Assembly: GCA_963836015.1 (NCBI GenBank) | Contig: CAWIIF010000009.1 | Coordinates: 88,214 to 152,213 of the forward strand | Direction of reading: 5' to 3' | Source of the DNA: CAWCDJ01 sp963836015 | GTDB lineage: Bacteria; Acidobacteriota; Terriglobia; Bryobacterales; Bryobacteraceae | DNA: 64,000 nucleotides | Part shown: positions 17,856 to 25,604 of the stretch, piece by piece | How the letters are laid out: each line of letters begins with the position of its first letter | How positions within the stretch are numbered: the first letter of the stretch is position 1 | The notes under the pieces: generated by a model | The model's database searches: none | Told to the model about the DNA's origin: nothing | The model's input: the letters and a program-made list of their open reading frames with translations, nothing else | Translations under genes and position numbers: made by a program

Positions 17856-18089
17856 ATGTTTCGATTCGATCAGCTCATCCGCCGTGACATGATCATCCGT
17901 GATGTGAAGCAACGTCATCCTGAAACCATACCTGTATTCGAGGACCTGCATTACCGGGCTACTTGCGATGACTGCGATATCGAGACGGTGGCGCGCAAGA
18001 ACGGACTCAATGTCCGGGACGTGGTGGATGCCCTGAATGAGGCCGCGTTCGGACCAAAGGCGGACACCGATTATCATGCAAGTAACTAA
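17856..18089 (+). CDS. small DUF1858/ScdA-N-like redox-type domain protein
   Basis: A 77-residue protein. GAGG (17845-17848) sits 7 bases before the ATG. The middle reads MIIRDVKQRHPETIPVFED then CDDCDIETVARKNG and VRDVVDALNEAAF. This is the helix-CxxC-helix layout of DUF1858 (hybrid-cluster-associated disulfide domain) and the N-domain of ScdA/RIC (DUF542). The CDDC pair could bind metal or form a redox disulfide. Its 3' end overlaps the next gene by 14 bases, so the two are coupled. A link to the acyl-CoA synthetase reaction is unknown. Confidence 0.65.
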   Translation: MFRFDQLIRRDMIIRDVKQRHPETIPVFEDLHYRATCDDCDIETVARKNGLNVRDVVDALNEAAFGPKADTDYHASN

Positions 18090-20796
18090 ATCCTTGAAAA
18101 AGCGAACTCACCACCAGCGTAACCAGCCGCTCGACGTTTTCTTCTCGCCGAAGACCGTGGCGGTCATCGGCGCCACCGAGAATCCAGGCACGGTTGGACG
18201 GACCCTGCTGTGGAACCTGGTAACCAGCCCGTTCGGGGGCACGGTGTATCCGGTGAACCCGAAGCGCCCGAGCGTTCTGGGTGTGAAGGCGTACCCTTCA
18301 GTATCGGCGATCCCGGAAGAGGTGGACCTGGCCGTGATCATCACGCCGCCGCCCTCGATTCCCGGAATCATCAGAGAATGCGGAGAGAACGGCGTCCGCG
18401 GCGCGATCGTCATTTCGGCCGGGTTTAAGGAGATCGGGCCGGAAGGCGCGGCGCTGGAGGTCAAGCTTCTCGAAGAGGCCCGCAAGGCGAACATCCGGGT
18501 GATCGGCCCGAACTGCCTGGGCGTGATGAGCCCGCTGACGGGCATGAACGCGACATTCGCGACCACCGTGGCGCGGCCCGGGTCGGTGGGGTTCATCAGC
18601 CAGTCGGGCGCGCTGTGCACGGCGGTTCTGGACTGGAGCCTCAAGGAGATGGTGGGCTTCAGCGCGTTCGTCTCGGTGGGGTCCATGGTGGACGTGGGCT
18701 GGGGCGACCTGATTTACCACCTTGGCAACGATCCGAAGACCCGCTCGATCGTGATCTACATGGAGAGCATCGGGGATGCCCGCAGCTTCCTCTCGGCGGC
18801 ACGGGAAGTGGCGCTCAACAAGCCCATCATCGTGATCAAGCCGGGCCGCAGCGCGGCGGCTGCCAAAGCCGCGGCATCGCACACCGGCTCGCTGACGGGC
18901 AGCGACGAAGTTCTGGAAGCGGCCTTCCGGCGTTCGGGCGTCCTGCGCGTGAACAATATCGCGGACCTGTTCTATATGGCGGAGGTGCTTTCCAAGCAGC
19001 CGAGTCCGAGGGGGCCGCGGCTGACCATCGTGACGAACGCGGGAGGCCCCGGGGTGCTGGCGACCGACGCCCTGATCATGGGCGGCGGCGAACTGGCCGA
19101 GCTCACTCCGGAGACGATGGAGGCGTATAACGCCGTCCTGCCGCCGACGTGGAGCCACAACAACCCGGTGGACATCATCGGGGACGCGTCCCCGGAGCGC
19201 TACGCCAAGGCTCTGGAGATCGCGGCCAAGGATCCGAACAGCGACGGCATGCTGGTGATCCTAACGCCCCAGGCGATGACGGATCCGACGCGCATCGCCG
19301 AGCAGTTGAAGCCGCTGGCCAAGCAGGAAGGCAAGCCGGTGCTCGCCAGTTGGATGGGCGGAGTGGATGTAGCGGCGGGCGAGGAGATCCTGAACCGGGC
19401 GAACATCCCCACCTTCCCCTATCCGGACACGGCGGCGCGGGCCTTCAACTACATGTGGCGGTACAGCTACAACCTGCGCTCGCTGTACGAGACGCCGGAC
19501 ATGCCGCAGGATTCCACCGAATGGGCGCCCGACCGGGCACTGGTCGAATCCACGATCCAGAAGGCGCGCGACGAGGGCCGAACCATCCTGACCGAGTTCG
19601 AATCGAAGCAGGTGCTGGCGGCGTACGGGGTTCCGGTAGCGAAGACGGTGATTGCCGCGACCGCGGACGACGCGGTGAAGGCGGCGGACGAGATCGGCTA
19701 CCCGGTCGTGCTGAAGATCTATTCGGAGACCATAACACACAAGACGGACGTAGGCGGCGTGCAGCTGAACCTGGGCAGCGCCGAGGCGGTGGACCGGGCC
19801 TTCCGGAGCATCCAGGAATCGGTGACGAGGAAAGCCGGCGCGGAGCACTTCCAGGGCGTGACGGTGCAGCCCATGATCAAGCTGAAGGACGCATACGAGC
19901 TGATCATCGGATCAAGCCTGGATCCGCAGTTCGGGCCGGTGCTGCTGTTCGGAACGGGCGGACAACTGGTGGAGGTATTCAAAGACCGCTCGCTGGCCCT
20001 GCCTCCGCTGAATTCGACGCTGGCACGCCGGATGATGGAGCAAACCAAGATCTACAAAGCGCTGAAAGGGGTTCGCGGCCGGCGCCCGGTGGATCTGCAG
20101 GCTCTCGAACTGCTGATGGTGCGGTTCAGCGCGCTGGTGGCGGAGCAGCGGTGGATCAAGGAGATCGACATCAACCCGCTGCTGGCTTCGCCGGACGGGC
20201 TGATTGCGCTCGATGCGCGGGTGGTGGTGCACGGACCGGAAGTGACGCTGGAGCAGGTCCCCATGACGGCCATTCGGCCGTATCCGACGCGCTACGTGGC
20301 GACCTGGACGACCAAGGACGGTACGCCGGTGACGATCCGGCCGATTCGTCCGGAAGACGAGCCCGCGATGGTGAAGTTTCACGAGACGCTTTCGGAGCGG
20401 AGCGTGTATCTGCGGTATTTCCACCTGATGAACCTGGAGCAGCGCACGACGCACGAGCGGCTGACCCGGATCTGCTTTATCGACTACGACCGCGAGATGG
20501 CGCTGGTGGCCGAGACGGCCGATCACGAAATCGTGGGGGTGGGCCGGATGTCGAAGATCCACGGCACGCAGGAGGCGGAAGTGGCGGTGCTGATCAGCGA
20601 CAAATGGCAGGGCCGCGGATTGGGCAAGGAGCTTCTCTCGCGCCTGCTGGTGGCCGGGGCCGACGAGAAACTGGAGCGGCTGACGGCCGACATCCTGCCG
20701 GACAATCGCAGCGTGATGCGGATCTGCGAGAAGCTCGGATTCAGCCTCAAGCACAACCTGGACGATGAGGTGGTGCGGGCGGAGTTCAAGTACTAG
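18076..20796 (+). CDS. ADP-forming acetate/acyl-CoA synthetase fused to a GNAT acetyltransferase
   Basis: A 906-residue protein from ATG 18076 (MQVTKSLKKRTHH). Order of domains: CoA-binding Rossmann (KTVAVIGATENPGTVGRTLL, ~25-140); succinyl-CoA-synthetase-like flavodoxin domains (IGPNCLGVMSP ... SQSGALCTAVLDW); a phosphohistidine site in AASHTGSLTG (H269); an ATP-grasp domain (~490-720; YPVVLKIYSETITHKTDVGG, IKEIDINPLLASPDG); and a GNAT domain (~740-906; VAVLISDKWQGRGLGKELLS). It would make acyl-CoA plus ADP reversibly. The GNAT part resembles protein lysine acetyltransferases (Pat/PatZ), which acetylate AMP-forming acyl-CoA synthetases. The neighbouring minus-strand gene encodes such a synthetase-type enzyme. 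Terminator at 20820-20860. Confidence 0.92.
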   Translation: MQVTKSLKKRTHHQRNQPLDVFFSPKTVAVIGATENPGTVGRTLLWNLVTSPFGGTVYPVNPKRPSVLGVKAYPSVSAIPEEVDLAVIITPPPSIPGIIRECGENGVRGAIVISAGFKEIGPEGAALEVKLLEEARKANIRVIGPNCLGVMSPLTGMNATFATTVARPGSVGFISQSGALCTAVLDWSLKEMVGFSAFVSVGSMVDVGWGDLIYHLGNDPKTRSIVIYMESIGDARSFLSAAREVALNKPIIVIKPGRSAAAAKAAASHTGSLTGSDEVLEAAFRRSGVLRVNNIADLFYMAEVLSKQPSPRGPRLTIVTNAGGPGVLATDALIMGGGELAELTPETMEAYNAVLPPTWSHNNPVDIIGDASPERYAKALEIAAKDPNSDGMLVILTPQAMTDPTRIAEQLKPLAKQEGKPVLASWMGGVDVAAGEEILNRANIPTFPYPDTAARAFNYMWRYSYNLRSLYETPDMPQDSTEWAPDRALVESTIQKARDEGRTILTEFESKQVLAAYGVPVAKTVIAATADDAVKAADEIGYPVVLKIYSETITHKTDVGGVQLNLGSAEAVDRAFRSIQESVTRKAGAEHFQGVTVQPMIKLKDAYELIIGSSLDPQFGPVLLFGTGGQLVEVFKDRSLALPPLNSTLARRMMEQTKIYKALKGVRGRRPVDLQALELLMVRFSALVAEQRWIKEIDINPLLASPDGLIALDARVVVHGPEVTLEQVPMTAIRPYPTRYVATWTTKDGTPVTIRPIRPEDEPAMVKFHETLSERSVYLRYFHLMNLEQRTTHERLTRICFIDYDREMALVAETADHEIVGVGRMSKIHGTQEAEVAVLISDKWQGRGLGKELLSRLLVAGADEKLERLTADILPDNRSVMRICEKLGFSLKHNLDDEVVRAEFKY

Positions 20797-20819
20797 AGAA
20801 GAGCCGATATCACCGCCGG

Positions 20820-20860
20820 GACGCCGGGATGCCGAATCAGGTGTCCCGGCGTCTTCGTTT
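20820..20860. terminator. rho-independent terminator between convergent genes
   Basis: GACGCCGGGA (20820-20829) pairs perfectly with TCCCGGCGTC (20844-20853) around a 14-base loop and is followed by TTCGTTTT. It lies between the stops of the acetyl-CoA synthetase fusion (20796) and the convergent acyl-CoA ligase (20867). The T-run favours use by the plus-strand gene, but the stem can act in both directions. Confidence 0.75.
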
Positions 20861-20866
20861 TGGGGG

Positions 20867-22633
20867 CTACTCGCGGCCCGCGTACAACTCGTCGATGTGG
20901 GTCTTGAAGTTCTCCATGGCGCGGGTGCGGCGGACCTTCATGGTGGCGGTCAGCTCGCCCTGATCGATCGAGAAATCGCGCGGGAGGACGCGGTACTTTC
21001 GCACCTGCTCGAAGGGGGCCAGCTGCTTGTTGACGCGCGTTACCGCCTTGTGGATCTCCGCCTGGACGGGGGGGGCGGCGAAAAGGTCGCCGGTCCACCC
21101 GGCCATACCCTTGAGGCCCTCGGCGGCGGGCTGGTTGAGGGTGAACAGAGCAGTGAGAAACGGCAATCGGTCGCCGATCAGGAGAACCTGGCTGATGAGC
21201 GGCTCCATCTTAAACAGGTTTTCGACGCGCGATGGGTAAATCTTCTTGCCGGTGGAGGAAACGATCAACTCTTTTTTGCGCCCGGTGATGAACAGGTAGC
21301 CTTCACTGTCCTGGTGGGCGATATCGCCGGTGTGGAGCCAGCCGTCGCGCAGCACTTCGGCGGTGGTTTCTGGATCGTTCAGGTATCCGGAGAAGAGGCA
21401 GGGGCCCTTGACGAGCAGCTCTCCGTCCGTGGAGATGCGCACCTCGATGCCGGGCAGCGTCTTGCCGATGCTGCCGGGCTTGGGCCGGTCGAGCGGGTTG
21501 AGGGAGACGACGCCGCCCTCGGTGAGGCCGTAGCCTTCGACGAGGGGCATGCCGATGGCTTCGTAGAACTCGGCGAGGTCTTTGCTGAGCGGCGCGGCGC
21601 CGGAAGCGGCCACGCGAAGGCGGCCTCCGAAACGGTCGCGCACTTTGCGGAACATCAGGCGGTCGGCCACCTTGAGGGGGCCGCGGATGTGCAGCGGGAC
21701 AGGCTTGCCTTCGCGGCGGTAGCGCGCGGCGGCGAGCGCCAGCCCGAGCGCTCCGTAGAAGGCCTTACGGGCGGGCGCGGGGCGCTTGCGCAGTTCGGTG
21801 CAGATGGTGGAATAGATGCGCTCCCACATGCGGGGCGGCGCCAGCAGGATGGTGGGGCGTACCTTGCGGATGTCCTGCGGCAGCTTCATGAGGCTCTCGG
21901 CGAAGGTGACCGGCATGCCGCAGCGCAGGGGCAGGAACTCGATCACCACGCGCTGCGCGATATGGGCGGAGGGGAGGAACGCCACGGTGGAATCATCCGG
22001 CCCGAGGGGCAGGACGGCCGGCCCCATGTCGATGTTGGAAACGATCGCTTCGTGCGTCACGAGCGCCATTTTGGGCTCGCCGGTGGCGCCGGAGGTGAGG
22101 TAGAGGATGGCGTAGTCGGAGGGCCGGGTTTCAGCGACCATGTTGGGAAGCAGGCCGGGGTGCAGGTCGAGGGCTGCGCGGCCCATGGCACGGAGGGCGG
22201 ACAAGGTCACGGCGCCCTCGGCTTCGCCCGTCATCAGGATCCAGTGGGCGACCTCGGCCTCGCGCAGGGCTTCGAGAGTCTTCGGATCTTCGACGAAGAC
22301 GGTGCGGGCGCCGGAGGCGGCCAGGGTTTTGACCAGGTCGCGGGGCGGATAGCTCGGATACATGGCCGCGGCAATGGAGCCGTTGGTCATGATGCCGAGA
22401 TCGGCGAGGTAGAACTCGAGGCGTGTTTCGGAGTTGAGGGCCACGACGTCGCCCCGCCCGATTCCCAGGGTGCGCAGTCCGGCGGCGATCTCCTCGACGG
22501 CCTGTTTGTATTCCTTCCAGGAGTAAGTGAGGTAGCCGCTGCCGGACGGCTGGCGCAGGGCCGGGGCTTCGCCGTAGGTGCGGGCAGTCTCTTCCAGAAC
22601 CTGATAAACGGAGCGGGGATTCACTTCAAGCAA
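20867..22633 (-). CDS. AMP-forming long-chain acyl-CoA synthetase (FadD/ACSL-like)
   Basis: A 588-residue member of the ANL superfamily. The P-loop is a slight variant (YLTSGATGEPKMALVTHE). Further motifs are VEGYGLTEGGVVSLNP (adenylate binding), GWLHTGDIAHQDSEGYLFI (ATP ribose Asp) and GRKKELIVSSTGKKIYPSRVE, typical of the long-chain class. The catalytic Lys lies near the C-terminus in ELTATMKVRRTRAMENF. The enzyme activates fatty acids with ATP and CoA. The next gene in transcription order, upstream at 22652-23494, is a universal stress protein with only 18 bases between, so they are probably co-transcribed. Confidence 0.9.
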   Translation of the reverse strand: MLEVNPRSVYQVLEETARTYGEAPALRQPSGSGYLTYSWKEYKQAVEEIAAGLRTLGIGRGDVVALNSETRLEFYLADLGIMTNGSIAAAMYPSYPPRDLVKTLAASGARTVFVEDPKTLEALREAEVAHWILMTGEAEGAVTLSALRAMGRAALDLHPGLLPNMVAETRPSDYAILYLTSGATGEPKMALVTHEAIVSNIDMGPAVLPLGPDDSTVAFLPSAHIAQRVVIEFLPLRCGMPVTFAESLMKLPQDIRKVRPTILLAPPRMWERIYSTICTELRKRPAPARKAFYGALGLALAAARYRREGKPVPLHIRGPLKVADRLMFRKVRDRFGGRLRVAASGAAPLSKDLAEFYEAIGMPLVEGYGLTEGGVVSLNPLDRPKPGSIGKTLPGIEVRISTDGELLVKGPCLFSGYLNDPETTAEVLRDGWLHTGDIAHQDSEGYLFITGRKKELIVSSTGKKIYPSRVENLFKMEPLISQVLLIGDRLPFLTALFTLNQPAAEGLKGMAGWTGDLFAAPPVQAEIHKAVTRVNKQLAPFEQVRKYRVLPRDFSIDQGELTATMKVRRTRAMENFKTHIDELYAGRE

Positions 22634-22651
22634 TGTATCATGAGGACCGCG

Positions 22652-23494
22652 TCAGACACTCGCGACCGGGCAGGGCGATTGCCGGATAATGGCATAGGCA
22701 TTGGTCCGCAGGCGGCCGAAGACGCCGGCGGCGGACCCGCGTCCGATCACCAGGACGTTGGCGCGGAGGCGCGCGGCGGCGCCGCAGATGACGCTCGCGG
22801 GGTCGCCCGATTCCACCAGCAGGTCCGCAGCGGCGCCGCTCTCTTCCTGCCAGCGGCAGAGCTCGCGACGGGCGGCTGCCGGAACGGCGGCGGTCCCTTC
22901 GGGGCAGGCGGGGGCGGCATGAATCAGGGTCAGGCGGGCGCCGAAGGCGGCGCTCAACCAGGAGGCCCACTCGATCGTCCGGCCGCTGCCCGGCCCCAGG
23001 TCCACCGCGCAGAGCACGCACTCGACAGGTGCGGACGGGGCGGGAGCTTCCGCGATGTGGACGCCGGTCCAGACGGGGCAGTCGGCATCGTGCAGCACCT
23101 TGGCGGTATTGGAGCCGAGGATGAAACGGCGGAAGGGCCCGTAGCCGTGGGTGGGCATGAGGATCAGGTCGACGCCATGATCGTGAGCGTAGGACACGAT
23201 GGTGGCGGCCGGATCGCCCTCAAGGACTACCGGGGTTGCCGGGATGCCGGGCAGCTCCGCGCTGGTGAATGCGGCGAGGTCCCGGACGGCCTGCTCGGAG
23301 CGGTTGATATACAGCTCACCGAGCATCGAGCCGCTGACATCCATGGCGCCGAATTCATATTGCGGAGGCGGCAGAACGTGCAGGACAGTAAGAGTAGATC
23401 CGAAATGGGCAGAGAGCAAGCGAGCGCAGCGGGCGGCGCCGGAGGAGCGCTCGGAGAAATCGACCGGAAGCAGGATGTGGGCCAGTGACGGCAT
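22652..23494 (-). CDS. tandem universal stress protein (two UspA domains)
   Basis: A 280-residue protein from ATG 23494 (MPSLAHILLPVDFSERS). The first UspA domain (~1-145) retains the ATP-binding signature G-2x-G-9x-G-S/T: HGYGPFRRFILGSNTAKVLH. The second (~155-280) starts with VLCAVDLGPGSGRTIEWASW and ends with IGRGSAAGVFGRLRTNAYAI, a degenerate form of the motif. UspA proteins support survival in stress and bind ATP in this class. An alternative in-frame start lies 6 bases upstream. It heads a two-gene unit with the acyl-CoA ligase. Confidence 0.88.
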   Translation of the reverse strand: MPSLAHILLPVDFSERSSGAARCARLLSAHFGSTLTVLHVLPPPQYEFGAMDVSGSMLGELYINRSEQAVRDLAAFTSAELPGIPATPVVLEGDPAATIVSYAHDHGVDLILMPTHGYGPFRRFILGSNTAKVLHDADCPVWTGVHIAEAPAPSAPVECVLCAVDLGPGSGRTIEWASWLSAAFGARLTLIHAAPACPEGTAAVPAAARRELCRWQEESGAAADLLVESGDPASVICGAAARLRANVLVIGRGSAAGVFGRLRTNAYAIIRQSPCPVASV

Positions 23495-23542
23495 AATCAC
23501 CCCTGCTTTCAGGATAATCCGATTCCAGACTCCGGTGTTAGC

Positions 23543-24028
23543 CTATCTGGTGCCGTGATCGCCTGTGCGGTCGAGGTTGAGCAGCGCGTCGGCGAGTTGA
23601 TTGACGGCGTGCTCCTCATCGCTGCGGCTGGCGTCGCTCCGCGGCAGTGAGGCGAGCTCGAGGTGGATCAACTCGTGCACCACGGTGAACTCCATATCCT
23701 TGAGCATGTCGTCATACGGCAGGCGGTAATCGGCCGGATCGAGGACGCGGATGACGGCGGTCCGGGAGTCCTTGTCCCAATGAATGTTGCCCAGCGTCCG
23801 GGGCCGGAGCTCCGAAGCCCGGGAGACAATAATGGAGATCTTCCAGTCATCCAGGTTGAGCCGCTTTTGCCAGACGGCCAGCCGGGCCATGGTGAAATCG
23901 TGGGCCGCGAGAGTGCGCTCTTGGGCGGTGGCGGGTGGCGGAGCCGCACTATAGGCCGGACCGCACAGGGTGCTCAGGGAGAGGACAAGCAGGAAAACAG
24001 AAACCCCAGGTGAGAACTGGTACCACAC
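23543..24028 (-). CDS. small secreted HELIH putative metallopeptidase
   Basis: A 161-residue protein with a signal peptide (VFLLVLSLSTLCGPAYSA). The helix FTVVHELIHLELASLPR contains HExxH (H118, E119, H122), a zinc-binding gluzincin/SprT-like motif. DEEHAVNQLADALL about 16 residues later could provide the third ligand (E138/E139). An upstream block LNLDDWKISIIVSR and NIHWDKDSRTAVIRVLDP recalls small metal-dependent peptidase domains in Acidobacteria annotated as hypothetical. Protease activity is inferred only from the motif. It lies between the stress protein gene and a small unknown gene, all on the minus strand. Confidence 0.7.
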   Translation of the reverse strand: MWYQFSPGVSVFLLVLSLSTLCGPAYSAAPPPATAQERTLAAHDFTMARLAVWQKRLNLDDWKISIIVSRASELRPRTLGNIHWDKDSRTAVIRVLDPADYRLPYDDMLKDMEFTVVHELIHLELASLPRSDASRSDEEHAVNQLADALLNLDRTGDHGTR

Positions 24029-24104
24029 GTACTGTATATTACCAGAGATTTCGCGAATTGTGACGTTCCGTACGCGAATTTTTTTTAAAGGTTGACCATT
24101 AGTT

Positions 24105-24305
24105 TCAGCCGGCGATGTCGGCCGGCGTAATTGAAGGAGGAGCTTTGGAGAGCGCCCGGTCGGCGGAGGATGCGGAGAGATACATCAAGGCCTGGCGGGC
24201 GAGTTCCGGCACGCTGGGATCGGGGTGGCGGAGCAGGGAGACCAGGATGCGAATCCAGCGCAGCTCGCTGGGCTCGATACCGATGATCGGAACCGTTTTA
24301 TCCAT
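24105..24305 (-). CDS. small hypothetical protein, possible HEAT-like helix pair
   Basis: A 66-residue frame starting at ATG 24305 (MDKTVPIIGIEPSELRWIR). Its sequence (ILVSLLRHPDPSVPELARQA) is amphipathic and protein-like, unlike the plus-strand frame in the same place. The HPDPSVPELARQALMYL stretch resembles one HEAT-type repeat. No family is recognised. It is divergent from the 24393 gene, with a possible flagellar-type promoter between. Confidence 0.5.
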   Translation of the reverse strand: MDKTVPIIGIEPSELRWIRILVSLLRHPDPSVPELARQALMYLSASSADRALSKAPPSITPADIAG

Positions 24306-24359
24306 GGTATTGGGTGCTCACAATACATTTCGGCGGCGAAATCGGAAACTCTAGCGATT

Positions 24360-24385
24360 CAAAGTTCGGCGGGCGGTAACGATAA
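24360..24385 (+). promoter_or_regulatory. weak candidate sigma-28-like promoter upstream of 24393
   Basis: CAAAGTTC (24360-24367) and AACGATAA (24378-24385) resemble the FliA consensus TAAAGTTT-N11-GCCGATAA (6/8 and 6/8 matches) but with 10 bases between. The predicted start would fall almost on the GTG at 24393, giving a near-leaderless message. Weak by itself. Confidence 0.25.
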
Positions 24386-24392
24386 GGAAAGT

Positions 24393-24698
24393 GTGAACGC
24401 ATTTCTGAAGCATGCCGAAGAGATTCTGGAGACCGCGGGCCAGGGATCCGGCGAGGATTGCCGTCTCTCGATCCTGGTGGGGCGGGATGGCGCGATTCGC
24501 ATGGTAGCGGGGTCTGACTGGGAGTTGGAGCCGCTGCGCATGCACCACGGGGCGCAAGCGGCCTACCGGGTGACGCGGCGGGCGGGATGCGTGCAGTTGG
24601 AGGGGCGCTCGGATGAAGGAGCCTGCCTGCTGCATTCGGGCCAGGCGCCAGCAGCGGGCCGTCTCTGTTCCGATTTTCCCAGGTATCAACTCGTATAA
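24393..24698 (+). CDS. hypothetical protein upstream of flaG-fliS
   Basis: A 101-residue protein read from GTG 24393 (VNAFLKHAEEILETAG); AAGGA lies 4 bases before it, closer than usual. The core reads CRLSILVGRDGAIRMVAGSD then LEPLRMHHGAQAAYRV, a compact alpha/beta pattern. I do not recognise a family. Its position just before flaG and fliS, in the same direction, suggests a shared context with flagellar assembly or regulation, by location only. Confidence 0.55.
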   Translation: MNAFLKHAEEILETAGQGSGEDCRLSILVGRDGAIRMVAGSDWELEPLRMHHGAQAAYRVTRRAGCVQLEGRSDEGACLLHSGQAPAAGRLCSDFPRYQLV

Positions 24699-24730
24699 GA
24701 CCCGAACAATTCCAATTTCCTTCCATTTGA

Positions 24731-24738
24731 TCCGATAA
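24731..24738 (+). promoter_or_regulatory. candidate sigma-28-type -10 element upstream of flaG
   Basis: TCCGATAA matches the FliA -10 consensus GCCGATAA at 7 of 8 positions, 35 bases before the flaG ATG (24774). The matching -35 (11 bases upstream) is poor. Late flagellar genes such as flaG and fliS are classical FliA targets, which makes the match more credible. Confidence 0.35.
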
Positions 24739-24773
24739 GGTTCTTGCGGGAGCTTTATTCCCGAGGAGCCGTT

Positions 24774-25061
24774 ATGGAGATTTCTCCTATCAATCGCAGC
24801 GCCGGCACACCGGCGACCGCGCCCGTACCCGTGATTCCAGCCGATCAGGCGGCCGCCAACCGCGACGTCGTTCAGGCGATCAAGGCGGTGAATGGAGCGG
24901 AGCTGTTCGGGCAGGACAATCAATTGACGTTCCAACGAGACATCGAAACCCAGCGGATGGTCATCCGGATGGTAAACCGGCGGACCAACGAGGTGATCTC
25001 GCAAATCCCGGCGGAATATGTACTTCGGCTGTCCCAAGACCTGAAAGTTTTCGGTTCTTGA
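24774..25061 (+). CDS. flaG: FlaG-family flagellar protein
   Basis: A 95-residue protein; GAGGAG (24763-24768) sits 5 bases before ATG 24774. The C-terminal half, LTFQRDIETQRMVIRMVNRR then EVISQIPAEYVLRLSQDL, is the FlaG signature (RDIETxxMVIRxVxxxTxEVIxQIPxE). FlaG influences flagellar filament length. It is followed 26 bases later by fliS. No flagellin, fliD or other flagellar genes are in the window. Confidence 0.88.
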   Translation: MEISPINRSAGTPATAPVPVIPADQAAANRDVVQAIKAVNGAELFGQDNQLTFQRDIETQRMVIRMVNRRTNEVISQIPAEYVLRLSQDLKVFGS

Positions 25062-25087
25062 GCGATAAGAATTGAGGGAGAACGAGT

Positions 25088-25555
25088 ATGTGGCAGAACG
25101 CTCATGACACTTATGTAGAGAGCCGGATCCTTTCGGCGGACGGCCTGGGACTGGTGCGGCTGCTTTACCAGGGCTGCACCTCGGCCGTGCGGGACGCGCG
25201 CCGGTACCTGGAGGCGGGGGAGATCCGGGCTCGGTCTCAGTCGATCACGAAGGCCTGGGAGATTCTGGCGGAACTCGCTCATTCCCTGGATCGCGAGCGC
25301 GGCGGGGAGATCGCCGGACGGCTGGCGGATCTATACGATTACATGCAGCGGCGACTGCTCGACGCCAATCTTCAGCAGGCGGACGGGCCGCTGGCGGAAG
25401 TTCTGGGACTGCTCTCTACGCTGTCGGAGGCCTGGGAAGGAATCGAAACGCAGAGCCAAAACCCGCCGCCCGCGACGGAGAACCCGTGGGGACAGGCCCT
25501 GCCGCAGGAAAGCGGGGCGGAGTATACGGAACACCGCTGGAGCCTGGCAGGCTGA
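25088..25555 (+). CDS. fliS: flagellar export chaperone FliS
   Basis: A 155-residue protein with the FliS layout: a Y-rich N-terminus (AHDTYVESRILSADG), helix 1 with LGLVRLLYQGCTSAVRDARR, RARSQSITKAWEILAELAHS, and LYDYMQRRLLDANLQ. FliS binds the C-terminus of flagellin in the cytoplasm to stop early polymerisation. The tail after ~130 (ETQSQNPPPATENPWGQ) is longer and low in complexity compared with the usual ~125-135 residues. It is co-oriented with flaG and 50 bases upstream of recN. Confidence 0.9.
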   Translation: MWQNAHDTYVESRILSADGLGLVRLLYQGCTSAVRDARRYLEAGEIRARSQSITKAWEILAELAHSLDRERGGEIAGRLADLYDYMQRRLLDANLQQADGPLAEVLGLLSTLSEAWEGIETQSQNPPPATENPWGQALPQESGAEYTEHRWSLAG

Positions 25556-25563
25556 AGCCGGCG

Positions 25564-25592
25564 GAAACACGAACCGCCACTGAAGTTATAAT
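25564..25592 (+). promoter_or_regulatory. candidate promoter for recN
   Basis: A perfect TATAAT (25587-25592) has GAAACA (25564-25569) 17 bases upstream, a partial -35 match. The predicted start is only a few bases before ATG 25605, so the leader would be very short. No clear LexA-type palindrome is seen. Confidence 0.35.
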
Positions 25593-25604
25593 CGGCTCAA
25601 GCCA

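Noticed and set aside
20765..23488. A 907-codon plus-strand open frame opposite the acyl-CoA ligase and stress-protein genes
   Set aside because: The minus strand encodes two clear families with full motifs; the plus frame has low-complexity, H/G/E-rich composition with no family pattern. It is a GC-rich antisense shadow.
24115..24354. A 79-codon plus-strand frame over the small hypothetical gene at 24105-24305
   Set aside because: Its residues (S/R/G-rich) look random, whereas the minus frame gives a regular amphipathic helix pattern. Kept only the minus frame.
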